Assembly: GCA_027317045.1 (NCBI GenBank)
Contig: DAHVFI010000361.1
Location: forward strand, 1-7,726
From: Gammaproteobacteria bacterium
Lineage (GTDB): Bacteria; Pseudomonadota; Gammaproteobacteria; Natronospirales; REEB76
Direction: 5' to 3'
DNA length: 7,726 nucleotides
Shown: positions 5,429 through 7,726 of the stretch, one piece after another
Numbering within the stretch: the stretch's first letter is position 1
How the letters are laid out: every line of letters starts with the position of its first letter
The notes under the pieces: model-generated
Told to the model about the DNA's origin: nothing
Databases searched by the model: none
What the model saw: only the letters and a program-made list of their open reading frames with translations
Position numbers and translations under genes: made by a program

Positions 5429-5437
5429 TGTGGATAA
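5429..5437 (-). promoter_or_regulatory. Perfect DnaA-box 9-mer upstream of secA
   Basis: TGTGGATAA on the plus strand is TTATCCACA on the minus strand, an exact match to the consensus high-affinity DnaA box. It begins right after TTGACG and lies 29 bases before the secA start codon. Only one perfect copy was seen, so this is not an origin; binding of DnaA and an effect on secA are untested. Confidence 0.4.
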
Positions 5438-5466
5438 TCACTCGTGCTGCAAACTGGAATAATGTA

Positions 5467-7726
5467 ATGGCAGGCAATCTCCTAAAGAAAATTTTTGGCA
5501 GCCGCAATGAACGGTTGCTGCACGGCATGCAGCGTAACGTGGCACGCATCAACGGCCTGGAGCCGCAGATGCAGGCGCTTTCGGACGAAGCCCTCAAGGC
5601 CAAGACCGTAGAATTTCGCGAACGCTATGCCAAAGGCGAAAGCCTCGACGATTTGCTGCCCGAGGCTTTCGCGGCGGTACGCGAGGCCGCACGGCGCAAT
5701 TTGGGTATGCGCCACTTTGACGTGCAGCTCATCGGCGGCATGACGCTGCATCGCGGCAAGATCGCCGAGATGCGAACCGGCGAAGGTAAGACACTGGTGG
5801 CAACCCTGGCGGTATATCTCAACGCCATTCCCGCTCATGGGGTGCACGTGGTAACCGTGAACGATTATCTGGCGCAACGTGACGCCGACTGGATGCGGCC
5901 GGTGTATGCGGCGTTAGGCATGACGGTGGGCGTGATCCTGGTGGGGCAGGATGCGGCCATCAAACGTTCAGCCTACGGTTCCGATATCACCTACGGCACC
6001 AATAATGAATTCGGTTTTGATTACCTGCGCGACAACATGGCGTTCCGCCTCGAGGATAAGGCGCAACGCGAGTTGTATTATGCAATCGTTGACGAAGTCG
6101 ACTCAATCCTGATTGATGAGGCGCGTACTCCACTCATCATTTCCGGTGCAATCGATGACAATACCGAGTTGCATCGCAAGGTCAACACGCTGGTGCCGCA
6201 CTTGACCAAACAGGAGGAAGAGGAAGGCCCCGGTGATTACAGCGTGGATGAAAAAACCAAGCAGGTTTACCTCACCGAAGTTGGCCACGAGCGCATCGAG
6301 GAAATGCTCACCAAGGCCGGGCTGCTCAAAGCCGGCGATTCGTTGTATGACGCCGCCAACATCGTGCTCATGCATCAGATCAACGCGGCATTGCGCGCAC
6401 ATGCCCTGTATCACCGCGAGGTGGAGTATATCGTCAAGGATGGCGAGGTGGTGATTGTGGACGAATTCACCGGCCGCACCATGCCCGGGCGCCGCTGGTC
6501 CGACGGCCTGCACCAGGCTATTGAAGCCAAAGAAGGCGTGAAGATCCAGGCCGAGAACCAGACGCTCGCTTCCATCACCTTTCAGAACTATTTCCGTTTG
6601 TACAAGAAACTCGCGGGCATGACCGGTACGGCGGATACCGAGGCGGCGGAATTTCACGAGATCTATCGTCTGGAGGTAGTGGTGATTCCCACCAACAAGC
6701 CCATGATCCGCAATGACATGCCCGATCATGTGTACCTTTCCACCAAAGGCAAGTTTCAGGCGGTAATCGGCGACATCCGCGACGCCCATGGCCGCGGCCA
6801 ACCGGTGCTGGTGGGCACGGCATCCATAGAAACCTCCGAGTACCTTGCCGGATTGCTCAAGAAAGACAATATCCAGCATGAGGTACTGAACGCCAAGCAG
6901 CACGAACGCGAAGCCCACATTATTGCCCAGGCCGGCCGGCCGGGTACCGTGACTATCGCCACCAACATGGCCGGTCGGGGCACGGACATCGTGCTGGGCG
7001 GCAACCTGGAGGCCGAGCTTAAGGCGCTCCCGCCAGACACCAGCGACGCAGAACGGACACGGGTGCGCGCCGCTTGGCAGCAGCGTCACGACGCGGTATT
7101 GGCGGCGGGCGGGCTGCATATCATCGGCAGCGAACGTCACGAGTCACGGCGCATAGACAATCAGTTGCGCGGGCGTTCCGGCCGCCAGGGTGACCCGGGT
7201 TCCAGCCGCTTTTATCTGGGACTCGATGATAATTTGATGCGTATTTTTGCGGGTGACCGGGTCAAGGCCATCATGGAGCGTTTCGGCGTGCAGGGCGACG
7301 AAGCTATCGAGCATCCATGGGTGACCAAGGCCATCGAAAATGCCCAGCGCAAGGTGGAAGCCCATAACTTCGATATCCGCAAGGAACTGCTTGAATACGA
7401 CGACGTGGCCAATGACCAGCGCAAGGTGATTTACGAGCAGCGTAACGAGCTGTTGCATGCCGCGGATGTGGCCGCGACGGTCCGAAACATTTACAGCGAT
7501 GTGATCAATGGCGTCATCAATGATTACATCCCGCCTAAAAGCGTGGAAGAGCAGTGGAACATCGCCGGGCTGATGGAGACCCTGGAGAAGGAGTTCGCCC
7601 TAAAACTCGAGATTCAAGGCTGGCTCGAGAATGATGACACCCTGCATGAAGAACCGCTGCGCCAGAAAATCGTCGACGCTTTCATGGCGTCCTACCAGAC
7701 AAAAGAGCAACAGACCGGGACGGAAG
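5467..7726 (+). CDS. secA: Protein translocase ATPase SecA (3' end cut off by the window)
   Basis: SecA is the motor ATPase that pushes preproteins through SecYEG. The frame stays open from ATG 5467 to the window end, giving 753 of about 900 residues, with no frameshift. MAGNLLKKIFGSRNERLL matches the SecA N-terminus. Walker A is MRTGEGKT (102-109, K108), Walker B/DEAD-like DEVDSILIDEART (209-221), and VTVNDYLAQRD and TYGTNNEFGFDYLRDNM are intact. The preprotein cross-linking domain lies about 222-375, followed by NBD2 with ATNMAGRGTDIVLGG (499-513) and the arginine-finger motif QLRGRSGRQGD (566-576). The helical scaffold follows (IEHPWVTKAI, NFDIRKELLEYDDVANDQR). The remaining scaffold and the C-terminal zinc-binding linker are outside the window. 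No secM precedes it, so translational-arrest control as in E. coli is not supported. Confidence 0.99.
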   Translation, partial: MAGNLLKKIFGSRNERLLHGMQRNVARINGLEPQMQALSDEALKAKTVEFRERYAKGESLDDLLPEAFAAVREAARRNLGMRHFDVQLIGGMTLHRGKIAEMRTGEGKTLVATLAVYLNAIPAHGVHVVTVNDYLAQRDADWMRPVYAALGMTVGVILVGQDAAIKRSAYGSDITYGTNNEFGFDYLRDNMAFRLEDKAQRELYYAIVDEVDSILIDEARTPLIISGAIDDNTELHRKVNTLVPHLTKQEEEEGPGDYSVDEKTKQVYLTEVGHERIEEMLTKAGLLKAGDSLYDAANIVLMHQINAALRAHALYHREVEYIVKDGEVVIVDEFTGRTMPGRRWSDGLHQAIEAKEGVKIQAENQTLASITFQNYFRLYKKLAGMTGTADTEAAEFHEIYRLEVVVIPTNKPMIRNDMPDHVYLSTKGKFQAVIGDIRDAHGRGQPVLVGTASIETSEYLAGLLKKDNIQHEVLNAKQHEREAHIIAQAGRPGTVTIATNMAGRGTDIVLGGNLEAELKALPPDTSDAERTRVRAAWQQRHDAVLAAGGLHIIGSERHESRRIDNQLRGRSGRQGDPGSSRFYLGLDDNLMRIFAGDRVKAIMERFGVQGDEAIEHPWVTKAIENAQRKVEAHNFDIRKELLEYDDVANDQRKVIYEQRNELLHAADVAATVRNIYSDVINGVINDYIPPKSVEEQWNIAGLMETLEKEFALKLEIQGWLENDDTLHEEPLRQKIVDAFMASYQTKEQQTGTE
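6807..6814 (+). other. Chi-like octamer GCTGGTGG in secA
   Basis: This is an exact match to the E. coli Chi octamer, same orientation as the copy at 115-122. It encodes part of PVLVG in SecA, a conserved segment, so protein coding alone can explain it. Confidence 0.25.

Larger units (their letters stand above)
5227..5466 (+). other. Intergenic region upstream of secA (240 bases), no secM seen
   Basis: No protein gene is supported. Short ORFs at 5251-5307 (18 aa) and 5313-5381 (22 aa) lack good ribosome sites and show no signal peptide or SecM arrest motif. The region holds an imperfect hairpin (5264-5293), overlapping short stems GTGC/GCAC (5393-5396/5404-5407) and CACAG/CTGTG (5405-5409/5417-5421) that cannot form at once, a -35-like TTGACG (5423-5428) and a perfect DnaA-box sequence (5429-5437). 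The secA ribosome site is weak (GGA at 5457-5458 area, about 8 bases before ATG). Confidence 0.55.

Noticed and set aside
6103..7140. 345-residue open frame on the minus strand
   Set aside because: It lies wholly antisense to highly conserved SecA codons; long shadow frames are expected in G+C-rich DNA, and its translation has no recognisable domain.
1..7726. Search for a new defence, mobile or biosynthetic system, CRISPR repeats, tRNA or rRNA
   Set aside because: All long frames are accounted for by well-known housekeeping genes in a conserved order; no direct-repeat array, integrase, transposase or RNA gene was seen.

Overview
The window is a stretch of bacterial chromosome covering the 3' end of a division and cell-wall (dcw) cluster and the genes after it: ftsQ (3' end only), ftsA, ftsZ, lpxC, a reversed DUF721/dciA gene, a membrane-anchored M23 metallopeptidase, and secA (5' part, about 753 codons). 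Protein similarity and gene order point to a gammaproteobacterium outside the enteric group. FtsA, FtsZ, LpxC and SecA read very close to their E. coli versions (the FtsZ C-terminal peptide is DIPAFLRRQAD, and SecA keeps the Walker A lysine at residue 108 and DEVD at 209-212). The order lpxC / reversed DUF721 / M23 peptidase / secA is the arrangement I recall from Pseudomonas and related lineages; enterics have secM in front of secA. Coding sequence is G+C-rich with no sign of recent transfer. I cannot name the genus from this alone.

Layout. Positions 1-201 are the end of ftsQ. ftsA (194-1435) overlaps it by 8 bases, and ftsZ (1476-2639) follows after 40 bases behind the best Shine-Dalgarno sequence in the window. 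A 202-base gap (2640-2841) precedes lpxC (2842-3753). It holds a candidate promoter, hairpins, and a 9-base segment complementary to the lpxC start region. lpxC and dciA (4239-3790, minus strand) converge across a short, very A+T-rich spacer. dciA and the M23 peptidase gene (4273-5226) are divergent with only 33 bases between their start codons. A 240-base gap (5227-5466) then leads to secA. This gap contains an imperfect hairpin, a perfect DnaA-box 9-mer and a TTGACG -35-like element, but no recognisable secM.

Function. FtsQ (divisome scaffold), FtsA (membrane tether) and FtsZ (ring polymer) build the division septum. LpxC commits precursor to lipid A for the outer membrane. The M23 protein probably trims peptidoglycan from the periplasmic face of the inner membrane. 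SecA drives export of envelope proteins. DciA, the loader/operator of the DnaB replicative helicase, is the one replication gene in this envelope neighbourhood.

I found no mobile element, CRISPR array, RNA gene or defence or biosynthetic system, and no evidence for a wholly new system. The points worth a second look are small: a strong hairpin in an unusual ftsQ tail, a possible anti-start RNA helix in the lpxC leader, the DnaA box in front of secA, the compressed dciA/M23 divergent junction, and a DciA that appears to lack a tryptophan usual in the family.
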